NCBI GenBank assembly: GCA_017475805.1
Contig: JAFVEW010000325.1
Span: forward strand, 1 to 5,511
Source of the DNA: Synergistaceae bacterium
GTDB lineage: Bacteria; Synergistota; Synergistia; Synergistales; Aminobacteriaceae
Direction of reading: 5' to 3'
DNA length: 5,511 nt
How positions within the stretch are numbered: position 1 is the stretch's first letter; each line of letters starts with the position of its first letter. Below the pieces are notes generated by a model. That model made no database searches, was not told the DNA's origin, and worked only from the letters and a program-made list of their open reading frames with translations. The translations under genes and the position numbers were made by a program. Below, one piece after another: positions 1 to 5,504 of the stretch.

Positions 1-423
1 CGTGGGGATCATGTGAAGTGAATACATATTGCTGCGAAGTGCTAAATTATCTCGCGCTCTATCAATAACGCGGTTGAGATCGCTTGTTTCTACGGCTTTT
101 GAGTCTCGACCGCCAAGCGTAACCATACCGTGAGTAGCTTCGCTCTGAACGTCCATAGCATTGAACGCTACGATGACACTGCTAAGACGTTTCGGTGAAA
201 TTCCTGTGATACTTTGAGCTTCCTGAAAGGCTTTTGTTACAGACTGCCGGGCGTCCTGAAGACTCACTATGATACCCTTAGAAATTCCACGCGAAGGAGC
301 GTTGCCAAAACCTATAACATGCACGGAATCTGGGTAACGGGGATTTCTCTCCGCTACTATCATAGTAGTTTTCGTGGTTCCCATACTAAGCCCTACTAAA
401 AGGCTGTCTGATTTTCCCGGCAT
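1..423 (-). CDS. ftsA: Cell division protein FtsA, N-terminal part (cut by window edge)
   Basis: FtsA is an actin-fold ATP-binding protein that tethers FtsZ filaments to the membrane and recruits later divisome proteins. Only the first 141 residues are in the window; the C-terminus, including the expected membrane-binding amphipathic helix, lies beyond position 1. Family signatures seen are a phosphate-1-like loop (VGLSMGTTK, residues 10-18), IGFGNAPSRGISKG (37-50), matching the IG.G..PSRG..KG signature, and LHMIP (136-140), matching the family LHVIP. The segment around 85-92 (VAFNAMDV) departs from the usual VAISGSHI. ATG at 423 is chosen because an in-frame stop lies upstream at 442-444 and a good Shine-Dalgarno sits 9 nt before it. 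The gene follows the ftsQ-like gene, as in most dcw clusters. Odd point: the acidic residue normally before the G-T of phosphate-1 (GL[DE]IGT) is Ser13 here. The FtsA assignment is confident; full function is less certain. Confidence 0.9.
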   Translation of the reverse strand, partial: MPGKSDSLLVGLSMGTTKTTMIVAERNPRYPDSVHVIGFGNAPSRGISKGIIVSLQDARQSVTKAFQEAQSITGISPKRLSSVIVAFNAMDVQSEATHGMVTLGGRDSKAVETSDLNRVIDRARDNLALRSNMYSLHMIPT

Positions 424-432
424 CTTTTTACG

Positions 433-443
433 TTCCTTTCCTT
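433..443 (-). promoter_or_regulatory. ftsA ribosome binding site
   Basis: The minus strand reads AAGGAAAGGAA, a purine-rich Shine-Dalgarno-like site whose nearest edge lies 9 nt before the ATG at 423. It supports that start, since the reading frame is closed by a stop at 442-444 within the same site. Confidence 0.7.
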
Positions 444-524
444 AAAGATCAAACTTACTCAAATTTTTTATTCCTTAGTTTAATCTTTTTCTAATCTAAA
501 TCTATTCAATAAAACAAAATTTCT

Positions 525-540
525 TAAATTTATAAATTTA
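525..540. repeat. Perfect 16-bp AT palindrome
   Basis: TAAATTTATAAATTTA reads the same on both strands, with its centre between 532 and 533. It contains no G or C, so as an RNA hairpin it would be weak. As DNA it could be a regulator site upstream of ftsA or simply a by-product of the extreme AT bias. Confidence 0.45.
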
Positions 541-587
541 TCAAATTCATTTTATTCTATATTTCAAGAATCAAAATCAATTTGCTA

Positions 588-1373
588 TTATAACCCACGT
601 AATAAAATTTTCCCCTCATAAGTTGCATCGATAATATGATTACCGCCTTCGCTAATTAACTTAGAAAAAATATCTTCGAGAGTCTGGCCGACGTCTTGAT
701 CAGGATATTTTTCAGGCTGAAATTGAAGTTCAAATTTTTGCGTGCCTCTTGAGATTTTCAAGATAAATAAATTCATTCCTGCCCGACTCTCTAAAGTTAT
801 TTCGCTTGCTGAGTTAAACCATTCAAAAGTTTGAAAATCTCTCATGAAAGCGGCCATCGTTGCGATCGGCAAAGGCGACTTAAAAACTCCGCTGAAATTT
901 TTTTCTCCTGCGTTTTCTTTTTCAGAAATTTTCCAGATAGGTCCTGTTAAATTCGCGTCATCTTTCGAGCCTTGATCATAGAGCCACATCCGACCGTCCA
1001 TAGAAATGCTCCAGATACTGCCGCGCCAATTAACTTTAACCCATGCCCGCAGCCATTCTGCACGAGTTACAAAACGTCCGAAACTTTCCATGTGAGTCTC
1101 AACTGTAACAGGCATATCGCTTTCTAAAAATTCTTTCATGCCTTTTGCGTCGCTCAGCAAATATGGCCAAAAATCTAAGCAGCGTCGAGGGAAAACTTCC
1201 CAAATTCTTTGTTCGATTTTATTTGACTCGGCGATTACTCGATAGCCTTTCAGAGCGAACCAAGACTTATAATCATAAAAATAAAAACAACATCCCACGA
1301 GCAACGCTATCAAATAAAGCCTTGAACGAAAACGCCCCCAATTTTTTACTTTTTTTTTATTTTGCGCGGCCAC
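588..1373 (-). CDS. ftsQ: Divergent FtsQ/DivIB-like cell division protein
   Basis: FtsQ/DivIB is a bitopic membrane protein that links early and late divisome proteins outside the membrane. This 261-residue protein has the right layout: a short basic cytoplasmic tail (KKKVK, RFRSR, residues 6-18), one membrane segment at about 19-34 (LYLIALLVGCCFYFY), and an extracytoplasmic domain. FALKGYRVIAESNKIEQRIWE (39-59) resembles the start of a POTRA domain (FxVkxIxVxGn...). SIWSISMDGRMWLYD (119-133) resembles the family stretch around W.lvd.dG.vf. Overall similarity is low, so the call leans on topology and on its place between murB and ftsA. GTG at 1373 is the start: an in-frame TGA lies at 1380-1382, and a later start would lose the basic tail and membrane segment. 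It begins 9 bp after the murB stop with only a weak Shine-Dalgarno, suggesting translational coupling. It ends in tandem stops, TAA TAG. An A9 run lies at codons 6-8. Confidence 0.75.
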   Translation of the reverse strand: MAAQNKKKVKNWGRFRSRLYLIALLVGCCFYFYDYKSWFALKGYRVIAESNKIEQRIWEVFPRRCLDFWPYLLSDAKGMKEFLESDMPVTVETHMESFGRFVTRAEWLRAWVKVNWRGSIWSISMDGRMWLYDQGSKDDANLTGPIWKISEKENAGEKNFSGVFKSPLPIATMAAFMRDFQTFEWFNSASEITLESRAGMNLFILKISRGTQKFELQFQPEKYPDQDVGQTLEDIFSKLISEGGNHIIDATYEGKILLRGL

Positions 1374-1382
1374 AGTTAATCA

Positions 1383-2309
1383 CTACTCATTGAAAAATGA
1401 CGAGATTAATCTGCCGGGCGAAGCAAAAATTTTTATCTCCGGCTCAAGTTTTATTCCCGTATTATCAAAAACTCTCCGCGCACATATTTCAATTAACTTG
1501 ATAATATCGTCAGCAGTCGCATTGCCTTTGTTCAAAATAAAATTAGCGTGAAAGTCAGAGACTACAGCGTCGCCGAAACTTAAATTTTTACAGCCTGCTT
1601 CGTCTAATAATTTTCCGGCGGAATTTCCTTCAGGATTTTTGAAAGTACAGCCTGCGTTGTGAAGTCCGTGAGGCTGACTTCCGCGACGTAACAAATAACT
1701 TTCAAGAACTTCTTTATCTCCGTGCTTGGCCTGCCTGAAAGTCATTCGGGCGTTAAGTATTATTCGTTTGCCTTCAGCAAGTGAGCATCTTCGATAGCCG
1801 TATTCAAATTCATTGGGATTCCATAATTTTAATTGGCCGTCAGCTTCGGCGCAAAGAACATGATCAATAAGTTCACAGACTCCATGACCGCCCGCGCCTG
1901 CGTTACCGATTAAAGCTCCGCCTAAAGTTCCGGGTATTCCTGCGGCAAACTCCATGCCAGCTAAATTTTTTTCACGAATTTCTTTCATTAACATCGGGAG
2001 CTTGAAGCCTGCATCAACATCTACAGTAAGATTAGTGCGCCATTCGATAGACTTCAAATTCTCAGTTGAGATTACTACGCCTTTAATTAAACCGTCGGGA
2101 AATAAAACATTGCTGCCGCCGCCAAGAATATAAAACGGGATTTTTTCTTTGTTCAAAAAATAAAAAAGCTCTCTAAAGTCTCCGATTGAATCAGGGGCAG
2201 TGAAAAATTCAGCCTCGCCTCCGACGTGTAGCGTACACAGCGGAGCTAAAGGCCAGCGTTCTTTTATATCTAAATCCGGCAAAGCTGAATGTAATTCGTC
2301 AATTAACAT
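1383..2309 (-). CDS. murB: UDP-N-acetylenolpyruvoylglucosamine reductase MurB
   Basis: MurB is a cytoplasmic flavoenzyme that uses NADPH and FAD to reduce UDP-GlcNAc-enolpyruvate to UDP-MurNAc, the substrate of MurC. The 308-residue length fits the shorter type II MurB. FAD-binding signatures are HVGGEAEFF (28-36), LGGGSN (62-67), GIPGTLGG (124-131) and NAGAGG (136-141; the family often has NAGAYG). Substrate and catalytic signatures are YGYRRCS (170-176) with its conserved Arg173, AGCTFKNP (219-226) and LEPEIKIF (288-295) with Glu291. The catalytic proton-donor position, Ser in the E. coli enzyme, is Cys221. The C-terminal VSDFHANFILNKGNATADD (250-268) is highly typical. ATG at 2309 has GGAAG 6 nt before it and an in-frame stop at 2325-2327. 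It lies 61 bp after murC and 9 bp before ftsQ. Confidence 0.96.
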   Translation of the reverse strand: MLIDELHSALPDLDIKERWPLAPLCTLHVGGEAEFFTAPDSIGDFRELFYFLNKEKIPFYILGGGSNVLFPDGLIKGVVISTENLKSIEWRTNLTVDVDAGFKLPMLMKEIREKNLAGMEFAAGIPGTLGGALIGNAGAGGHGVCELIDHVLCAEADGQLKLWNPNEFEYGYRRCSLAEGKRIILNARMTFRQAKHGDKEVLESYLLRRGSQPHGLHNAGCTFKNPEGNSAGKLLDEAGCKNLSFGDAVVSDFHANFILNKGNATADDIIKLIEICARRVFDNTGIKLEPEIKIFASPGRLISSFFNE

Positions 2310-2316
2310 AGCGTGC

Positions 2317-2321
2317 TTCCA
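2317..2321 (-). promoter_or_regulatory. murB ribosome binding site
   Basis: The minus strand has GGAAG about 6-7 nt before the murB ATG at 2309. It is a moderate Shine-Dalgarno match in an otherwise AT-only spacer. Confidence 0.55.
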
Positions 2322-2370
2322 ATTTCAATTTATATTAAATAATCAAATTATATTATTAAATTCTACGTAA

Positions 2371-3726
2371 TTATAACAAAATTTTTTCACCGATTTTATA
2401 TACGTCGCCCGCGCCCATCGTCAAAAATAAGTCGCCTGTTTGCAGTGAATTTTTAATTTTTTCGGCTGCTTCATTGAAATTTATCAGGGTGATTTTTGAC
2501 TCAGCATTTTTAATTATTTCGTCGGCGGAGCTGTTAGAAATTTCTTTTTCTCCGGCTGAATAAACGGGCAGCAAAAATATTTCGTCGGCAATGCTCAAGG
2601 CCTTAGCAATATCGGGAGCAAATTGCGCCGTTCTTGAAAATCTGTGAGGCTGATACAAAACAACTATTCGACGTTCAGGATAAATATTTTTTATTGCCGT
2701 CAAAGTCGCTTTAATTTCCGAATGATGATGAGCGTAATCGTCCATGACTAAAATATTTTTGTCTTTTATCGTGCCTTTAATCTGCATACGACGTTCAGAG
2801 CCGTGAAAATCTTTAAGAATTTTCGCGCTTGTTTCAAAATTGATTCCTGCTTCATTAGCCGCCGCAATCGCCGCAAGAGAATTTAAGACGTTATGAGCAC
2901 CTGAGACAGAAAGCTCAACGAGGCCAAGAGCTTCACCGTCATGGAAAATTTCGTAAGTTAAACCGCCGCCGGGATTATTTTTGATATTAGCTGCGCTCCA
3001 ATCGAAATTTTTTCCGAAGCCGTAGCGAATAATTTTGCCTCTTGTTTTATCACATTCATTAAAGACTCGATTAGCCCCGTCATCTTCGGCGCAAATTATT
3101 AAAACTCCGTCGGACTTTCGGCCGTTAGCAAATCTTATAAAAGCCTTTATAACGTCATCGCGTGTTTTGTAATGATCAACATGATCCCAATCTGCATTAG
3201 TGATAATCGTTACAGCAGGGTGGAAAAGTTCAAAAGTTCCGTCGCTCTCGTCAAGTTCGGCGATAAAATTTTCTCCTTCGCCTGATACAGCGTTGCTGCC
3301 AATGTCAGGGACGTTTGCTCCGACATAGACAGTTGGATTTAATCCGGCGTGTAAAAAAATTAGACCTGTCATTGATGACGTTGTAGTTTTGCCGTGAGTT
3401 CCGGCTATGCCGATGCCGTGAGATTTATTGAAAAGTTCGCTTAGAGCTTCGGCTCGTGAAATAATTTTTACGCCGTTATTAATTGCCTCTAAGACTTCGG
3501 GATTATCATGACTAACCGCGCTGCTTAAAATCAAAGCGTCGGGCTTAAAAATTTCTATATGTTCTTTCGAGTGTTCGAGTCGAAACGGTATATTTTCTAA
3601 ATCATAATGAGGTTCTTTGAGGTCGCAGCCGCTGACATCGAGGCCGTTAGCTTTTAATAATTTTGCTAATGCACTCATGCCTGCGCCGCCGATGCCCATC
3701 AGGTGAACACGTTGAATATTATTCAA
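2371..3726 (-). CDS. murC: UDP-N-acetylmuramate--L-alanine ligase MurC
   Basis: MurC is a cytoplasmic ATP-dependent ligase that joins L-alanine to UDP-MurNAc, the first step in building the peptidoglycan stem peptide. All three Mur ligase domains are present in 451 residues, a normal length. The N-terminal Rossmann domain has GIGGAGMSALA (11-21). The central ATPase domain has P-loop GTHGKTTT (109-116, Lys113), ELDESDGTF (157-165), TNADWDHVDHY (176-186) and GAHNVLNSLAA (276-286). GSERRMQ (309-315) leads into the C-terminal domain, which has DDYAHHHSEI (329-338), YQPHRFSRT (358-366) and GAGD (438-441). The start is TTG at 3726: AGGAGG lies exactly 9 nt upstream, an in-frame stop lies at 3748-3750, and the next ATG (residue 10) would cut into the glycine loop. 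In the DDYAHH motif the usual Pro is His335. A promoter and a terminator upstream make it the likely first gene of its unit. Confidence 0.97.
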   Translation of the reverse strand: MNNIQRVHLMGIGGAGMSALAKLLKANGLDVSGCDLKEPHYDLENIPFRLEHSKEHIEIFKPDALILSSAVSHDNPEVLEAINNGVKIISRAEALSELFNKSHGIGIAGTHGKTTTSSMTGLIFLHAGLNPTVYVGANVPDIGSNAVSGEGENFIAELDESDGTFELFHPAVTIITNADWDHVDHYKTRDDVIKAFIRFANGRKSDGVLIICAEDDGANRVFNECDKTRGKIIRYGFGKNFDWSAANIKNNPGGGLTYEIFHDGEALGLVELSVSGAHNVLNSLAAIAAANEAGINFETSAKILKDFHGSERRMQIKGTIKDKNILVMDDYAHHHSEIKATLTAIKNIYPERRIVVLYQPHRFSRTAQFAPDIAKALSIADEIFLLPVYSAGEKEISNSSADEIIKNAESKITLINFNEAAEKIKNSLQTGDLFLTMGAGDVYKIGEKILL

Positions 3727-3735
3727 AAATTTTTT

Positions 3736-3741
3736 CCTCCT
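3736..3741 (-). promoter_or_regulatory. murC Shine-Dalgarno that fixes the TTG start
   Basis: The minus strand reads AGGAGG, a full consensus site, followed by 9 nt and then TTG at 3726. It is the strongest ribosome binding site in the window and sets the rare start codon of murC. Confidence 0.88.
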
Positions 3742-3746
3742 TTTAA

Positions 3747-3766
3747 TTTAATTTGCATAAATTAAA
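3747..3766. repeat. Inverted repeat between the murC -10 and Shine-Dalgarno
   Basis: Two perfect 8-bp arms (TTTAATTT at 3747-3754 and AAATTAAA at 3759-3766) flank GCAT. The site lies just downstream of the putative -10, covering the predicted transcription start and early leader, and ends 5 bp before the Shine-Dalgarno. It could be an operator or a weak leader hairpin; AT bias could also produce it. Confidence 0.45.
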
Positions 3767-3771
3767 AAAGT

Positions 3772-3780
3772 ATTGTAGCA
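3772..3780 (-). promoter_or_regulatory. Putative extended -10 promoter for murC
   Basis: The minus strand reads TGC TACAAT: an extended -10 TGn element followed by a 5-of-6 match to TATAAT. The -35 region falls in the T tract of the terminator and is poor (GTTTTT-like), which the TGn element may offset. Transcription would begin near 3765, giving a leader of about 40 nt. Its place just after a terminator and before murC supports the call. Confidence 0.6.
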
Positions 3781-3793
3781 TGACGCTATTAAT

Positions 3794-3824
3794 AAAAAAC
3801 TCTCTGACATAAAGCCGGAGAGTT
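3794..3824 (-). terminator. Intrinsic terminator after ftsK (possibly bidirectional)
   Basis: Arms AACTCTC (3798-3804) and GAGAGTT (3818-3824) form a perfect 7-bp stem. After one mismatch, inner pairs G-C, G-U and C-G extend it around a TTTAT loop. On the minus strand the hairpin runs into a T tract at 3794-3799. On the plus strand it is followed by TTAATTTTTT, so it could also stop transcription from the left. It lies about 70 bp after the ftsK stop and separates ftsK from murC. Confidence 0.8.
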
Positions 3825-3829
3825 AATTT

Positions 3830-3853
3830 TTTATTACTACATTTATTACTACA
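3830..3853. repeat. Perfect 12-bp tandem repeat, two copies
   Basis: On the minus strand TGTAGTAATAAA occurs twice head to tail, between the ftsK stop and the terminator. With two copies it may be replication slippage; no function is evident. Confidence 0.65.
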
Positions 3854-3893
3854 AGTCAGCTCCGTCGATTTAACAACGAGGCTAATTTATAAA

Positions 3894-5504
3894 TCAATTT
3901 TCATTAGAATTTTCAATTTTTTTAGGGAGATGTTCCTCTAAATATTCAACGAACCCTGAAATTTTTTCGTCGGCTATAAAAGGAGCTTGAAGCCTAATAG
4001 CTCGCGGACTTTCGTTATCTTTGAAAAGCATATCGCCGCGCCCCGTGAGTTTTTCAGCGTCAGTTATGCCGATTATATTTTTTGAGTCGCCCGGCGATGA
4101 TAAAGCAAAAGCAGCACGAGCAGAAACATTTGAACGGATCAAAGTCGTTACGACATCAGCTGAGGGTCTTTGAGACGCAATTATCATATAAATTCCTGCA
4201 GCTCCCGATTTTTGAGCAAGCCTGACGATTAAATCTTCAAATTCGTTGCCGTCGCCTCCCGATTGATACATTAAGTCTGCTAACTCGCTGATTACTATAA
4301 CTATTTCAGGAAGCCTGTCCTTTTTCGCAAGTTTTCGATTAAAAGCCGCTAAAGTTCCTACACGACTTTTAGCAAAATTTGCCGTTCTTGATTCCATTTC
4401 GTCAAAAGCCCATTGAAGAGCTTTAAGAGCGTCATCGTGATTAAAAATCGGCGGTGTTAGTAAATGCGGCAAACCTTCATAAACTGAAAACTCAACGTGT
4501 CGAGGGTCAATTAAAATTAATTGCAGCTCCTCAGGACGCCGGCGTGAACACATGCTTATTATTGAAGTATTAAGGAAAGTATTTTTTCCTGAATCTTTAC
4601 CGCCAGCGACTAACAAGTGAGAAAATTCCTCGAGACCTTTTATTAAAAATTTTCCGTCAAACTGAGCTCCTAAAGGCAAAGGCAAACGAGCTGAACTATT
4701 TTGAAATTCATCAGACTCAAAAACGCTTCTTAAAGAAATTTTTTTACGTTCAGGATTCGGAACTTCAATTCCGACATAACGAGTTCCCGGTATAGGAGCC
4801 TCAATTCTTACGGACATTACGGCCAAAGACATCGCTAATTCTTCGTCTAAATCAGCAACTTGATTGACTTTCATTCCAGGAGCAAGCTCAATTAAATATT
4901 GAGTTACTGAAGCTCCCGTGAAGGTCTCGGCGATTGAAGCATTGACGCCGAAATTTTTAAGGGTCGAGATTATGGCTTTGCCTGTCTTATCAGAGATTTT
5001 TATGTTCCCCTTAGCGATTTCAAATTTAGGAGCTGAACCGAAAATTTCAAGCGGCGGAGGGAAGCCCTGCGAAAATTCAAGACTCTCATCAGGAATTAAA
5101 TTTTCAAAGCCTTCATTAAAATTTACGGCCGGCAAAGGTCGGCGGAATTTTCGAGTGTTGTCGCGCTGAGAATTTTTTGAACGTTTCGACTCCGGCATCG
5201 ACATAGCTCCAGAGTCGAGCGACGCAAGCAAATTATCAATTATTTCGACAGCGTAATTATTTTCAGGCTCGCTTGGCTTCTCTGATTCTGAACTTGCGAT
5301 ATTAAATTCGCCTTCGTTATAAAAATCTTCGTCTTCATAAAATTCTTCTTCTTTATCCTGTCTTTTATTTTCATTAATGACAGGCGCAGGATCGGCTTTT
5401 AATTTTGGTCTTGGAAATTCAGGAAGTCCCGATTTATTTTTTTTTATTTCAGGCAAAGAAAAATCATCGTCGATTTTTAATTGAGGTTCAGGAAGATTTT
5501 TCAT
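3894..5504 (-). CDS. ftsK: FtsK/SpoIIIE-family protein with degenerate ATPase motifs (start possibly beyond window)
   Basis: FtsK/SpoIIIE proteins are hexameric DNA translocases that move chromosomes through the closing septum. Residues 1-160 are low-complexity linker: Pro/Lys-rich, then acidic (about 49-82), then basic (106-122). Residues 170-290 match the FtsK alpha domain (GVNASIAETFTGASVTQYLIELAPGMKV region; IPGTRYVGIEVPN at 238-250). Residues 295-515 match the RecA-like beta domain (SHLLVAG, ILIDPRHVEFSVYEGLPHLLT, IIASQRPSADVVT, LTGRGDML). Key residues differ: Walker A is GGKDSGKN (301-308), with Asn308 where Ser/Thr binds Mg and Asp304 for Gly; Walker B is IVIVISE (401-407), with Ser406 for Asp; the Arg of ARAAGI is Gly434. 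There is no gamma domain after about 520 and no membrane segment in the 536 residues seen. ATG at 5504 is only 7 nt from the edge, no upstream stop or Shine-Dalgarno is visible, and an N-terminal membrane domain could lie outside. Family call is firm; translocase activity is doubtful. Confidence 0.9.
   Translation of the reverse strand: MKNLPEPQLKIDDDFSLPEIKKNKSGLPEFPRPKLKADPAPVINENKRQDKEEEFYEDEDFYNEGEFNIASSESEKPSEPENNYAVEIIDNLLASLDSGAMSMPESKRSKNSQRDNTRKFRRPLPAVNFNEGFENLIPDESLEFSQGFPPPLEIFGSAPKFEIAKGNIKISDKTGKAIISTLKNFGVNASIAETFTGASVTQYLIELAPGMKVNQVADLDEELAMSLAVMSVRIEAPIPGTRYVGIEVPNPERKKISLRSVFESDEFQNSSARLPLPLGAQFDGKFLIKGLEEFSHLLVAGGKDSGKNTFLNTSIISMCSRRRPEELQLILIDPRHVEFSVYEGLPHLLTPPIFNHDDALKALQWAFDEMESRTANFAKSRVGTLAAFNRKLAKKDRLPEIVIVISELADLMYQSGGDGNEFEDLIVRLAQKSGAAGIYMIIASQRPSADVVTTLIRSNVSARAAFALSSPGDSKNIIGITDAEKLTGRGDMLFKDNESPRAIRLQAPFIADEKISGFVEYLEEHLPKKIENSNEN

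Larger units (their letters stand above)
424..587. other. AT-rich spacer between the ftsQ-like gene and ftsA
   Basis: This 164-bp spacer is almost entirely A and T, in contrast to the tight murB-ftsQ junction. Besides the ftsA Shine-Dalgarno and a perfect 16-bp AT palindrome (525-540), nothing certain is visible. There is no GC-rich hairpin with a T tract, so no intrinsic terminator is supported. Several TATAAT-like hexamers occur, as expected by chance in such sequence, and none has a convincing -35 at 16-18 nt. The spacer could house an ftsA promoter, but the sequence alone does not decide it. Confidence 0.5.

Noticed and set aside
214..399. Plus-strand 61-codon open frame
   Set aside because: It lies wholly opposite ftsA, whose reading frame has clear family motifs; no family resemblance and no independent start signal were seen.
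424..587. Intrinsic terminator between ftsQ and ftsA
   Set aside because: The only symmetric element is a pure AT palindrome with no GC stem, too weak for termination.
1145..1393. Plus-strand 82-codon open frame
   Set aside because: It is antisense to the ftsQ-like gene; its composition follows from the opposite-strand codons and it has no recognisable motif.
3859..3882. Possible hairpin CTCCGTCG...CAACGAG just after the ftsK stop
   Set aside because: Pairing needs a bulge and a mismatch, and no T tract follows; the hairpin at 3798-3824 is a far better terminator.
4918..5169. Plus-strand 83-codon open frame
   Set aside because: It is antisense to the FtsK alpha-domain coding region and shows no recognisable domain.
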